This document shows positions 52,523 through 60,760 of a stretch of DNA of 64,000 nucleotides, piece by piece. The stretch is from NCBI RefSeq assembly GCF_000373105.1, contig NZ_KB890414.1:220568-284567 (forward strand), given 5' to 3'. The first letter of the stretch is position 1, and the number at the start of each line of letters is the position of its first letter. The stretch comes from Neolewinella persica DSM 23188 (GTDB lineage: Bacteria; Bacteroidota; Bacteroidia; Chitinophagales; Saprospiraceae). Both the position numbers and the translations under genes were made by a program. A model generated the notes under the pieces. That model searched no databases. It was not told the origin of the DNA and saw only the letters and a list, made by a program, of their open reading frames with translations.

Positions 52523-53636
52523 ATCTTCCCCACCCCTCCGGCACTTCGGCGGTGCGGTTCGGTCCCGTGCAGGGGGCCAGGGGCGGGCAGTCGAGGTCAC
52601 AACCAACGGGCGGAGGTTCCTGCATGATCGTAAACGAATTTGCCAATGGCGCCAGCGGTACATCGTCCGGATGTACATATATTCTACGGGTTGTGACGGC
52701 GGCGGTATTGACGTACCCCAGCACTACATCGCCTTCCTCATTCACTTGACTCAGGTTACCCACCAGCGCCGTTGGGTTGGCGGCATTGAGGCCACCGCCA
52801 CCTTCCGTTTGTTCTTTGAATACGCGTTTGTAAGCGAAAGCCCCTTTGGAGATGCCCAACATTTGAGCCTCAAACAGGATGCCGGGTGCGAGGCCCCGCA
52901 CATAGTCCAGGCGACCTACCTCAATGTTTGTAATCGGGTTACCGTTACTGAATTCATCACGGAAGAGCTCCAGGCCCGAACTCTGGGTGATGTTCCAGCA
53001 CATCCCGTCACACAGATAATCCCAGCGTCCGAAATTACGACGCCAGTCCTGGCATTCGCCATCCCGATAACGAAACCGTTCCGGGCAGGAGACACAGACG
53101 ACAGCTGGTTGCCATTTTCGGAAGCGGTACTGGTAAAAATTCTGCACGCCTCCCGGATCTTGAAAATCAACCAACAGTGTAATGGCCGGCACGAAGCGCT
53201 GTAATCCCTGATTGAAGTAAGCTTCTTGCTCATACTTGAGACGCACCTCCTCGATGCGTACGGGCTCCGGCACAACGTCGGGCCGGGATTCGATCAGCTT
53301 ACCTTCAGTAGTTACCACCCGAATGAAGTAGGCTTTCCCCGTCTCGGCCGCGAAGTCCGCAGGTGGTTGAAAGTTTGCCGTGTTTTCCATCGGCTCCCAG
53401 AATACTTCCTGGCCATCCTCATCAACGGAAGAGACAATTACTTCCGCAGCGGGGAAAAGCAGGTATCGGGACGAGCGAAGCTCGCTACGTGAAACCCGCA
53501 CTTCACTAAAGCCTGGCTGATCAGCTATGGTTCCTTCGATCAGGTAAAGTCCGGTTTCCAGCTGAAACCCGGGAGTAACCGGATCTGCACACGACAGCAA
53601 TGCACCAAGTAAACAGAGGGTAAGAGTTCTCTTCAT
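52521..53636 (-). CDS. DUF4249 lipoprotein
   Basis: Surface or periplasmic lipoprotein of the Bacteroidota DUF4249 family, 371 aa. The lipoprotein signal LTLCLLGALLSC places the modified Cys near residue 16. The first ~110 residues form an Ig-like beta domain (YLIEGTIADQPGFSEVRVSR, FQPPADFAAETGKAYFIRV). The rest contains several Cys residues (VVCVSCPERF, WDYLCDGMCWN), possibly disulfide-linked. These proteins are normally encoded beside a TonB-dependent receptor, as here, and may help deliver its substrate; the substrate is not known. It is the first gene of the pair. Confidence 0.9.
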   Translation of the reverse strand: MKRTLTLCLLGALLSCADPVTPGFQLETGLYLIEGTIADQPGFSEVRVSRSELRSSRYLLFPAAEVIVSSVDEDGQEVFWEPMENTANFQPPADFAAETGKAYFIRVVTTEGKLIESRPDVVPEPVRIEEVRLKYEQEAYFNQGLQRFVPAITLLVDFQDPGGVQNFYQYRFRKWQPAVVCVSCPERFRYRDGECQDWRRNFGRWDYLCDGMCWNITQSSGLELFRDEFSNGNPITNIEVGRLDYVRGLAPGILFEAQMLGISKGAFAYKRVFKEQTEGGGGLNAANPTALVGNLSQVNEEGDVVLGYVNTAAVTTRRIYVHPDDVPLAPLANSFTIMQEPPPVGCDLDCPPLAPCTGPNRTAEVPEGWGR

Positions 53637-53991
53637 GGAAAATTATCAGGGGAGGTAAGACATCTTTTAAAGTTGCTGTAATAATCCTTCATGTCCTAAC
53701 CAACCCCTGACTTATGGTAATATGTGATAGAAAAAGAGCAGAAAGGACGCTTTGTGGTAGCAAATCCATGCTCTCGCGGCCTTTAGCCTAAGTAAGCCCT
53801 TATGCTGGCTCACACAGTGGCCGAAGTCCGGGGCGGCACAAACACAAGCCCCTCAGGTAATCATCTGCTCAACGCGCTGGCCTTAACCTTCCCTGGACCA
53901 GGCTCTAGCGGAAAAACCAGCCGCCTCACTTTTTTCCTTAAATTTATGGAATACTCCCTTTTGCTTCGTCCCTTTTTAAAACCACCAATCT
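53637..53991. other. Gene-free divergent spacer, 355 bp
   Basis: It separates the DUF4249/TonB operon from the divergent YCF48-type gene and should hold both promoters. I see no perfect TAnnTTTG box, terminator or member of the repeat families. Short ORFs here are not convincing. Confidence 0.5.
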
Positions 53992-56064
53992 ATGTGCCCA
54001 AAATTCAACTTCGTCTTCCCCTTGCTCCTTACTGCTTTCCTTTGCACCTGCGTCCGCGCCCAAAGTGATATTCCGGTAAGCTTCCCCACTGACTTCATCA
54101 CCCAATTCCAGGATGTCCACGTAGACGAAGCCGGCGTTGGCCTTGCCGTCGGCACTTGTGGCGTCATCCGCCGGACCACCAACGCCGGTGCGATGTGGAC
54201 GAGTTTCACCTCCCCCCTGGAGGACAACATCGAATCCGTCGCCTGCCCACCAAGTGGTTGCGCCACTGCGTTGGTCGTATCCGAAGAAGGTTTCCATCGT
54301 CTGGCAAACGGCTCCTGGTCAGCCGTAAACTACCCGGACTTCACCAGCGACGGACAGCTACACTGGCTTTCAGAAAACATTGTCATTAACGATTACCGCA
54401 GCATTACTTTTGACCGGTCAACGGACGGCGGGCAAACCTGGAGTACCATCGATTTCGTTAGCAATCCGAATACCGACATCGCCGTCCTGGATGCGACAAC
54501 ACTAATGGCCTGGATCAACAATCAATTGTTTAAAAGTACTGATGCCGGCGCTTCCTTTCAGCCAGTTGATTATACCCACCCGGTGGCGGTGCGTGAGCAG
54601 ACCTGGCTGGACGCCAACCGGGGATGGATCTTCGATGGAGACCGTCTTTTCTACGGCACCACTGACGGTGGACAGACGTGGACCCTGCTCAACGCAACCA
54701 TCCAGTTAACGTCCGTCAACTGGATGGTCGCGCTTTCCGAAACCTACATCGTCGGCGCTCAGGTGACTACCCAGCGGTTAGAAAGTCGGGACGGCGGCGT
54801 CACCTGGACCCGTAGCAATTTCCTGAACAACGGCAATAAACGCATCAACGAAAAGTACCACCGCCGGGGCAACGAGTTTTTCACCGTTGGCAACCAGAGC
54901 CAGCTGCTATATTCCGCTGCTGACTTCGAGAACTTCGAAGAACTCGACCCCTACGGCCGGGAAGACCGTATTGACGACATTGTCTTTGCTTCTAATTCCC
55001 TCGGTTACGCCCTGAGCGGCATCGAACTAAAAGTTACTACCGACGCTGGCGTGAACTGGGTGACCCGGAACATGCCCCGGGTTGGCCGGGAATTAGCCGT
55101 ACTGAATAATGGCGATCTGATCGTGATGACGGATGCCAACCCACAGCGCTCCAACGACCAGGGGGCCAACTTCACCGATTGGCTGGCCGGAAACGTCTTT
55201 GTCAGTACCCCGAACATGTTTGTGCGTAAGCCGAACGACAACATTTACCTGCTGGGGACAGAGCATGCTTATGAATCGACGGACGAGGGCCAGACCTGGT
55301 CGGTTATAACCCATGCTAATAATTTCCAGCCAACGGCAGCTTTCTTTGTCGACAATAACAATGGCTATGCCGTCGGCCGTCAGTCTCAGTACGCTACCAC
55401 TTCAGACGGTGGCCAAACCTGGACGGTTGGCGCGGGGCCCGCCAATAATTCTGTTGACGTATTCTTTATCGACGCCGACAACGGCTGGGTATCCGATGCG
55501 TCCACCCGCTACGTTACCTCCGACCGGGGAACGACCTGGACCCGCGATACTGACCGAAATGGAGGCTACGATTATACCGTCCGCAGTCAGGACGGTTCCA
55601 TACTGGTCAGTCGTTTTGCCTCCGGCAATAACGGTGAGGTCGCCCGCAGCCGCGACAACGGTGCTACCTGGGACGTGATCGCCTTCAACTGCTTTTCCTA
55701 TCGCGGTGGCGGCATTACGCCCGACGGCAGATACTGGTTCAGTACCGGCGACGGATTCATGGTTCGTCATGATCTGGAGGCATTGCTGGTCAGCAATCCC
55801 CGCATAGAAGCAGCTAGCGCTTTACACTTAAGGGCCTTCCCCAACCCGAGTACCGGTGCTTTCACCCTGGAGCTTCCCGTAGTTAACGAGGCTGCCACCC
55901 TCGACATATTTGACGGCAGCGGCCGGTTGCTACAACAGCAAACGGTACCGCCGGGCCGGGAACGAGTACTGCTGAGCCTTGGAGATGTACCCACTGGTGT
56001 TTACCTCGTCCGTTGGACGGCGGGCGGTCAGCTGGGTCGGGTTCGGGTGGTAAAGGGTGAATAA
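53992..56064 (+). CDS. T9SS-sorted secreted protein with YCF48/BNR-type propeller
   Basis: A 690-aa secreted protein. The signal peptide (FVFPLLLTAFLCTCVRAQ) is encoded by one of the best copies of the dispersed motif. The body is built of repeated propeller blades with phrases RSTDGGQTWSTI, YGTTDGGQTWTLL, ATTSDGGQTWTVG and RSRDNGATWDVI, typical of YCF48/photosystem-II-stability-like and BNR repeats. The last ~85 residues (LRAFPNPSTGAFTLELP) are a type A T9SS sorting domain. Function is unknown; such proteins are common exported cargo in this group. The gene stands alone and is followed by a hairpin element. Confidence 0.87.
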   Translation: MCPKFNFVFPLLLTAFLCTCVRAQSDIPVSFPTDFITQFQDVHVDEAGVGLAVGTCGVIRRTTNAGAMWTSFTSPLEDNIESVACPPSGCATALVVSEEGFHRLANGSWSAVNYPDFTSDGQLHWLSENIVINDYRSITFDRSTDGGQTWSTIDFVSNPNTDIAVLDATTLMAWINNQLFKSTDAGASFQPVDYTHPVAVREQTWLDANRGWIFDGDRLFYGTTDGGQTWTLLNATIQLTSVNWMVALSETYIVGAQVTTQRLESRDGGVTWTRSNFLNNGNKRINEKYHRRGNEFFTVGNQSQLLYSAADFENFEELDPYGREDRIDDIVFASNSLGYALSGIELKVTTDAGVNWVTRNMPRVGRELAVLNNGDLIVMTDANPQRSNDQGANFTDWLAGNVFVSTPNMFVRKPNDNIYLLGTEHAYESTDEGQTWSVITHANNFQPTAAFFVDNNNGYAVGRQSQYATTSDGGQTWTVGAGPANNSVDVFFIDADNGWVSDASTRYVTSDRGTTWTRDTDRNGGYDYTVRSQDGSILVSRFASGNNGEVARSRDNGATWDVIAFNCFSYRGGGITPDGRYWFSTGDGFMVRHDLEALLVSNPRIEAASALHLRAFPNPSTGAFTLELPVVNEAATLDIFDGSGRLLQQQTVPPGRERVLLSLGDVPTGVYLVRWTAGGQLGRVRVVKGE
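54019..54065 (+). repeat. dispersed motif, copy 14 (signal peptide)
   Basis: CCCTTGCTCCTTACTGC, TTTCCTTTGCACCTGCG, TCCGCGCCCAAAG. It is the closest single copy to the consensus and encodes LLLTAFLCTCVRAQ, ending at the predicted cleavage site. Confidence 0.85.
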
Positions 56065-56065
56065 T

Positions 56066-56173
56066 GGAATGAGAGAATGGCTACAGCGAGGGCCGTTCAC
56101 AGCGCTTCGCTTACTCACCCGACGAACAAGCGAATCGTTGTTAGTGGTAGAAGCGGCAGCCATTCTCTCATCC
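56066..56173. repeat. Hairpin element with shared core, copy 1
   Basis: Arms GGAATGAGAGAATGGCT (56066-56082) and AGCCATTCTCTCATCC (56158-56173) pair almost perfectly; the arm words GAATGAGAGAATG repeat again to 56193. The middle (56092-56156) contains CCGTTC, GCGCTTCGCTTACTCACC, CGA, AGTGGTA and GCGGC. It is homologous to the core of the element at 63377-63451, although the arms are unrelated. It overlaps the 3' end of the rhomboid gene. Confidence 0.8.
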
Positions 56174-56848
56174 TTTTATTCTCCCATTCTCTCCGCGCAG
56201 CACCGGTACGCCGTACCAGGTACGGAATAAGAAGCCGCAAAGGACGCCAAAAACGAAACCTCCGATATGCGCCCACCAGGCGATACCGCCGCTGGTATCT
56301 CCCATGCTGGCGTAGCCGGCACTTGATTGTTGGTAGAACCAGAAACCAAGAAAAATGAAGGCGGGAACGTTGATCCGGAAGAAAACCAGATAGCCCCTGA
56401 TGTTTGATTTGGGGAACATCACGATGTAAGCTCCCATGACCGCCGAGAGGGCGCCGCTGGCGCCCACCGCAGGAACCGGGCTCCCGGTATTGAGGTAGAT
56501 GTGGCAGAAGCTGGCCGCAAGTGTACCTAACACGTAAAAAATGGCAAATTGTGTATTACCAATACTTGCCTCGATGTTGTCGGCAAAGATCCACATATAG
56601 AGCATGTTTCCAATCAGGTGCATCCAACCACCGTGCAGAAACGCGCTGGTGAGTAAAGTGTGATAATCCTGTCCCGCTTCGATCTCCGCCGGAATGCAAC
56701 CGAATTCCATGATAAAATCGCGCGCTTCGGCCCCCTGGCCGAGGTAAGCCTGATAGAGAAATATCAGGACATTCAGGACAATGAAGCCATAAGAAAAGTA
56801 GGGCGTGTGGCCCTGGTGGACCTGGTCGTCACCGATGGGAAAGAACAT
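56168..56848 (-). CDS. Rhomboid-family intramembrane serine protease
   Basis: Inner-membrane protease cleaving transmembrane substrates, 226 aa, with about six helices. The catalytic Ser is in GASGALS (Ser131) and the His in WWAHIGGF (His194). The family motif HGGWMHLIGNMLYMWIFADN is at ~72-91. The first helix is IVLNVLIFLYQAYLG. No extra domains are fused. The 3' end overlaps the right arm of a hairpin element. Known rhomboid targets in this phylum are few; the substrate here cannot be told. Confidence 0.93.
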   Translation of the reverse strand: MFFPIGDDQVHQGHTPYFSYGFIVLNVLIFLYQAYLGQGAEARDFIMEFGCIPAEIEAGQDYHTLLTSAFLHGGWMHLIGNMLYMWIFADNIEASIGNTQFAIFYVLGTLAASFCHIYLNTGSPVPAVGASGALSAVMGAYIVMFPKSNIRGYLVFFRINVPAFIFLGFWFYQQSSAGYASMGDTSGGIAWWAHIGGFVFGVLCGFLFRTWYGVPVLRGENGRIKG

Positions 56849-56902
56849 AGTTGGGTAGATTAACTTCGCTGCTACTTCATGGTGAGCTTAGGTGAGTGGC
56901 TT

Positions 56903-57358
56903 TTACCGCTGTGTTTTTCCGGCAACCATCCGAATACGGAGGATACGTTGTGCCGGGTCAATCCGGACACCGTCCTCGGGGTAGGGGCTCAAGTCCAGCA
57001 TTTCGAGGGCTCCCCCCTCAATGGGCAGGCGGGCTATCGCTTTGGGATCGTTACCAATGGTTATCCGCTGTGGGGTGTTTTCGTTGATCCTAATTGAAAC
57101 TACGGCCTCCCCGGCCTGGATGCAATTGACCCCGCGGGGGCAGCGGTTATCAGAAAGCACCTCCACAAAAGTGATCTCCATATTCGCCCCCCCCAACTTA
57201 AACGTCTCTCCGATCTTCATCATCCCGGTAGCGCCGAAAGCAATTGTTTTAACCGGGCTGGTAGCGGGGGTGTCGTTTGCGGCGGTTGTGGCAACTTTTT
57301 TATTACAGGCACTGCCCAGAATTAGCGTAAAACAGGCAAGAAGGAGAAGGTAGCGCAT
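56903..57358 (-). CDS. Small lipoprotein, unknown function
   Basis: About 151 aa from the ATG at 57358, which directly starts a lipoprotein signal (RYLLLLACFTLILGSAC); the longer ORF to 57409 has no signal at its start. After a Thr/Ala-rich linker comes a beta-rich domain with the phrase VLSDNRCPRGVNCIQAGEAV. Its Cys pair and pattern recur in many uncharacterised Bacteroidota lipoproteins. It lies between rhomboid and cinA in the same direction; a joint role is not evident. Confidence 0.82.
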   Translation of the reverse strand: MRYLLLLACFTLILGSACNKKVATTAANDTPATSPVKTIAFGATGMMKIGETFKLGGANMEITFVEVLSDNRCPRGVNCIQAGEAVVSIRINENTPQRITIGNDPKAIARLPIEGGALEMLDLSPYPEDGVRIDPAQRILRIRMVAGKTQR

Positions 57359-57426
57359 GGTTGTAGTTGAGTTGGGGGGTAAGGTAAGGGAAAACGTACG
57401 GGACTGCATTCGTCGCTACGCAACAT

Positions 57427-58677
57427 TTACGAACCGGCCTTATCCAACTCAGTACGCAACATATTCAATGCCTGGTGAACCGTGTAAGTTATGTTCCGTT
57501 TCCGGTCTTTACCGGCCCGCAGCAGCTTTGATTTCACCCCGTTTGGTCCGGCTACCGCCACCCAGATTGTCCCGACGGGTTTATCCTCCGTTCCGCCTCC
57601 TGGTCCGGCAACGCCGGAGGTGGCAATTGCATAGTCCGCATTCAACCGCTCGCGAGCACCGGTAGCCATTGCTTCTACAACGAATTTACTGACGGCACCG
57701 TACTTGTGAATCATACCGGCAGGTACACCCAGCTGATTATTTTTCACGCTATTGGCGTAGGCAACCACGCTCCCTTTAAAGTGGCCGCTGGAACCAGGAT
57801 GCGCAGTAATCATACTCGCAATGGAACCACCAGTGCAGCTTTCTGCCGTCACCAGGGTCAGTTCCTGCTCCTGCATCCGGCGTTGGATAGCGAGCGCGAG
57901 GTCTTCCTTCCCGTACCCATAGACGAGGTGGCCAATGATGGCCTCGATTTTACCTTGGTGCTCCTTAATCTCCGCCTGCATGACGGCCTCATCGGTTCCC
58001 CGGATAGTGAGCCGGAGGCGAACCGTACCCAGGTTGGGCAAATACGCCAGGCCCATGTGGCCGGGCAAAGCGTCCTCTACCGGTTCAATTTTTTCGGCGA
58101 TGGTGCTCTCTCCTTCTCCGGCGGTGAGGATGGTGAGCGACCGTTGGCGCTGGCTGTCACCGTTTCCGGCCACCAGCCGGGGAATAACTTCATGACTGAC
58201 GAGGTAGCGCATTTCGTAGGGTACTCCGGGCATCGAAACAATGATCTTACCTTTATACTCCAGCCACATACCCGGAGCCGTACCGCGCATATTTGTCAGC
58301 ACCGTCGCGGTTGCCGGCAACTCGCACTGCACTTTATGGTGCTTGGTGGCCTCCTTGCCAAAGCTGCTGTAAATCTTTTGCAGCCGCTCCCAGCTTTCCT
58401 CATGAAAGGCCATTTCAGTACCCACGTATTCCGCCAGGACTTTCTTGGTGATGTCGTCTTTGGTAGGCCCTAATCCACCGGTCATCAGTACTACGTCGGC
58501 CACGGCAAGGGCACGGTCTAACCCGTTGCGAATTCCTTTGCGGGTATCCGCCACACTCAGGTGCTCGATGACTTCGTAGCCTTCGTCGTTCAGGGCGTTG
58601 GCCATGTAAGTGGCGTTAGTGTCGGTTACCTGGCCGATGAGAATTTCGTCGCCGATGGTTAGGATGTATGCGTTCAT
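57427..58677 (-). CDS. cinA: CinA-family protein with C-terminal NMN deamidase domain
   Basis: Two-domain cytoplasmic protein, 416 aa. The N-terminal molybdopterin-binding-like domain (about 1-170) has the opening AYILTIGDEILIGQVTDTN and DVVLMTGGLGPTKDDITK and is linked to pyrophosphatase activity in the family. The C-terminal PncC-type domain (about 255-410) carries LVTAESCTGGSIASMITAHP, SVVAYANSVKNNQLGV, and ATSGVAGPGGGTEDKPVGT, typical of nicotinamide-mononucleotide deamidase. It recycles NMN produced by NAD-dependent DNA ligase. The ATG at 58677 is directly preceded by a hairpin (58697-58747). Confidence 0.93.
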   Translation of the reverse strand: MNAYILTIGDEILIGQVTDTNATYMANALNDEGYEVIEHLSVADTRKGIRNGLDRALAVADVVLMTGGLGPTKDDITKKVLAEYVGTEMAFHEESWERLQKIYSSFGKEATKHHKVQCELPATATVLTNMRGTAPGMWLEYKGKIIVSMPGVPYEMRYLVSHEVIPRLVAGNGDSQRQRSLTILTAGEGESTIAEKIEPVEDALPGHMGLAYLPNLGTVRLRLTIRGTDEAVMQAEIKEHQGKIEAIIGHLVYGYGKEDLALAIQRRMQEQELTLVTAESCTGGSIASMITAHPGSSGHFKGSVVAYANSVKNNQLGVPAGMIHKYGAVSKFVVEAMATGARERLNADYAIATSGVAGPGGGTEDKPVGTIWVAVAGPNGVKSKLLRAGKDRKRNITYTVHQALNMLRTELDKAGS

Positions 58678-58696
58678 TAGTGAATAAGAGAAGGGG

Positions 58697-58747
58697 TGAA
58701 TAAGAGAATGGAATAATGACTGAATCAGGCGTTTATTCTCTTATTCA
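58697..58747. repeat. Word-repeat hairpin at the cinA start
   Basis: TGAATAAGAGAA (58697-58708) pairs with TTCTCTTATTCA (58736-58747). Further copies of the words GTGAATAAGAGAA (58680-58692) and TCATTCACCCATTCATT (58749-58765) extend both sides. It lies 20-70 nt upstream of the cinA start codon and has no T-run. Confidence 0.7.
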
Positions 58748-58764
58748 ATCATTCACCCATTCAT

Positions 58765-58816
58765 TTTCAGGGGGCGGGGTCGCGGGTGCAAATATGGGAA
58801 TAAAGGAGCAAGGGGG
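58765..58816 (-). repeat. dispersed motif, copy 15
   Basis: On the minus strand: CCCTTGCTCCTTTATTCC, CATATTTGCACCCGCG, ACCCCGCCCCCTGAAAA. It is paired with copy 16 in outward orientation across a 210-bp segment between cinA and era. The middle (58830-58920) has a GGGCGAGTGGGCTACGCCCC-type hairpin and no gene. Confidence 0.78.
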
Positions 58817-58927
58817 AGCACCGTTATTGTCTAAGTATTACTCAGGGCGAGTGGGCTACGCCCCGAGAGGCCTTCAGAATTAACCGGCCTGGCTTTAAAT
58901 GAGCTGCGCCTTTTTCTCGGGACAAAG

Positions 58928-58975
58928 TACCTCGCCCTTAAAACCTTCCCTTGCACCTGCGTTCGCGCCAAAAAG
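58928..58975 (+). repeat. dispersed motif, copy 16
   Basis: TACCTCGCCCTTAAAACC, TTCCCTTGCACCTGCG, TTCGCGCCAAAAAG. It is the right-hand partner of copy 15, 115-160 bp before the era start. Confidence 0.82.
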
Positions 58976-59017
58976 AAAGCGATAATGTTGATCTTCACTT
59001 ACCACCGAAAAGATGAG

Positions 59018-59073
59018 CTTGTTGTTCCGCGAGGTTGAAGAAGCGAAGCTTCGAAGACTTGCGGAACAACAAG
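59018..59073. promoter_or_regulatory. Perfect 13-bp inverted repeat upstream of era
   Basis: CTTGTTGTTCCGC (59018-59030) and GCGGAACAACAAG (59061-59073) are exact reverse complements; the interior holds a further palindrome CGAAGCTTCG (59044-59053). The right arm ends three bases before the era -7 box, so it covers the -33 region and could be an operator. A hairpin of this strength is not needed for translation if the mRNA is leaderless. Confidence 0.75.
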
Positions 59074-59075
59074 CC

Positions 59076-59083
59076 TATCTTTG
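59076..59083 (+). promoter_or_regulatory. Predicted -7 box of era
   Basis: TATCTTTG, a perfect TAnnTTTG, five bases before the ATG at 59089, which decides the start: an ATG at 59035 would lie upstream of this promoter. Confidence 0.65.
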
Positions 59084-59088
59084 TGCTT

Positions 59089-59985
59089 ATGCACAAAAGC
59101 GGATTCGTTAACATCGTCGGCCGGCCTAACGCCGGCAAATCCACCCTCATGAATGGCCTGATCGGCGAGCGCATGAGCATCATCACGGCCAAGCCGCAGA
59201 CCACCCGGCACCGAATATTCGGTATCGTTACGGGCGAAGATTTTCAGATCGTCTTCTCCGACACGCCCGGCGTAATTGAAGACCCGCATTACAAGATGCA
59301 GGAGATGATGAACCGCTACGTCAACACCACCTTCGAGGATGCTGACCTGATGATTTACCTCGTAGATCCACAGGAGGAGTACTCAGAAGACGATTTGCTG
59401 GTGGGTAAGTTCCGTCACAATAAAGTTCCCCTTTACCTGGTGTTCAACAAGGTTGACCTGATGAGCTCAACCAAGCTGAAAGAGTTACAAAAGCAGTTCA
59501 AGAAGTGGCTCAAACCTGAGAAGGTATTTATGATTTCCGCCCTGAAAGGTGACGGCGTCACCGAGTTGTTAGCAGCCATTAAGGAGCAATTACCTGAAGG
59601 CCCGAAGTACTTTCCCGACGAGCAATTGACGAACCGCAACGAACGGTTTTTCGTTTCCGAGATCATCCGGGAGCAGGTACTGGAACAGTATCACCAGGAA
59701 ATTCCTTATTCCGTTGAAATCGACATTGAATCGTTTCAAGACACAACGACGAAGGACGGTAAAGAACTGGCGCGCATCAGTGCAATCATCTACGTTTCCC
59801 GTAAAAGTCAGAAACCGATTCTCATCGGGAAGGGAGGGCGTGCCATCAAAAAACTCGGCTCAGAGGCCCGCAAAAGGATGGAGAAATTCCTGCAGCGAAA
59901 GGTTTTCCTCGAATTACACGTCAAAATCCGGGAAGATTGGCGGGACGATGAAGATCAGTTGAAACGATTTGGCTACGATAGATAA
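59089..59985 (+). CDS. era: GTPase Era
   Basis: Essential GTPase that binds 16S rRNA in assembly of the small ribosomal subunit. From the ATG at 59089 it is 298 aa, the usual length. G-motifs: GRPNAGKS (residues 11-18), TTRHRIFGI region with T38, DTPG in VFSDTPGVIED, NKVD in LVFNKVDLMSS, and the SALKGDG loop. The C-terminal KH domain shows SVEIDIESFQD, LIGKGGRAIKKLGSEARKRM and LHVKIREDWRDDE. An upstream ORF start at 59035 lies within the inverted repeat and ahead of the -7 box, so I reject it. Confidence 0.96.
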   Translation: MHKSGFVNIVGRPNAGKSTLMNGLIGERMSIITAKPQTTRHRIFGIVTGEDFQIVFSDTPGVIEDPHYKMQEMMNRYVNTTFEDADLMIYLVDPQEEYSEDDLLVGKFRHNKVPLYLVFNKVDLMSSTKLKELQKQFKKWLKPEKVFMISALKGDGVTELLAAIKEQLPEGPKYFPDEQLTNRNERFFVSEIIREQVLEQYHQEIPYSVEIDIESFQDTTTKDGKELARISAIIYVSRKSQKPILIGKGGRAIKKLGSEARKRMEKFLQRKVFLELHVKIREDWRDDEDQLKRFGYDR

Positions 59986-60140
59986 TGATACCCCGTTGTC
60001 CGCGTTGGATAAACAGGCGTCTTTTGAGTATAAAAACGCATTATGCCTCATTTCGGACTTTCTTTACTTTACGCTGATAAACACTATGTTGGGTCTTTTC
60101 GTCTTATGTTCACACTCAATTTCTTAAACCAGCCGATAGC

Positions 60141-60536
60141 ATGATTAGCCTTACCACACAGGAAGTTACCGTAAGTGCGGAAAGCGTTTTCCAGCGTCAG
60201 TACAGTGAACCGACCAAACGCCAGTACGTGTATGCTTACCGGATTCGGATCGAGAACAACGGACCCCGTGCGATTCAACTATTAAGCCGGGCCTGGGAGG
60301 TGATTGATGCCACTGGCGATCGTCGGCTGGTGGAAGGAGAGGGAGTTGTGGGCCAGCAGCCCGTCATTCAGCCAGGACAACATCACGAGTATACCAGCTG
60401 GGTTCAATTTCAAACGCCCATTGGGGCCATGCGTGGCAGTTATGTCATGAAAAGAACCGACCGACGGGGCCATGCTGAATTGTTTCAGGTAGAGGTGCCT
60501 AAGTTTTTACACCTGGCACCAGAGATATTGAATTAA
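60141..60536 (+). CDS. apaG: ApaG-family protein
   Basis: Small fibronectin-III-like protein (131 aa) of the ApaG/DUF525 family, historically linked to cobalt/magnesium efflux and diadenosine tetraphosphate metabolism; its biochemical role is not settled. Motifs: YVYAYRIRIENNGPRAIQLL, VEGEGVVGQQPVIQPGQHHE, YTSWVQFQTPIGAMRGSY. The length is typical. It follows era by 155 bp without a visible terminator. The gap after it (60537-60760) holds word repeats (TAGTAGTGGGTAGTGCT, and CTCCGTGCCTCCCTC) and a GCTGCGTAGC hairpin but no gene. Confidence 0.94.
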   Translation: MISLTTQEVTVSAESVFQRQYSEPTKRQYVYAYRIRIENNGPRAIQLLSRAWEVIDATGDRRLVEGEGVVGQQPVIQPGQHHEYTSWVQFQTPIGAMRGSYVMKRTDRRGHAELFQVEVPKFLHLAPEILN

Positions 60537-60760
60537 GCGCCTCCGGCTTTAGTAGTGGGTAGTGCTTTCGCAAGGGAATGCTCTCATCCTTCGTAGAGAC
60601 TTAACGTTTCTTATTCTTCCAACTACAGTTGTGTTACCTCCGTGCCTCCCTCTGAGCTACCCCCTGTGAGAAGCCATGCTGCGTAGCAGCCAAAACATCC
60701 CACAGCCGTTATTTCTCCCAAGCCGCCGTACCTTAGAGGTTTCTCAAAGTCTACTCGGAA

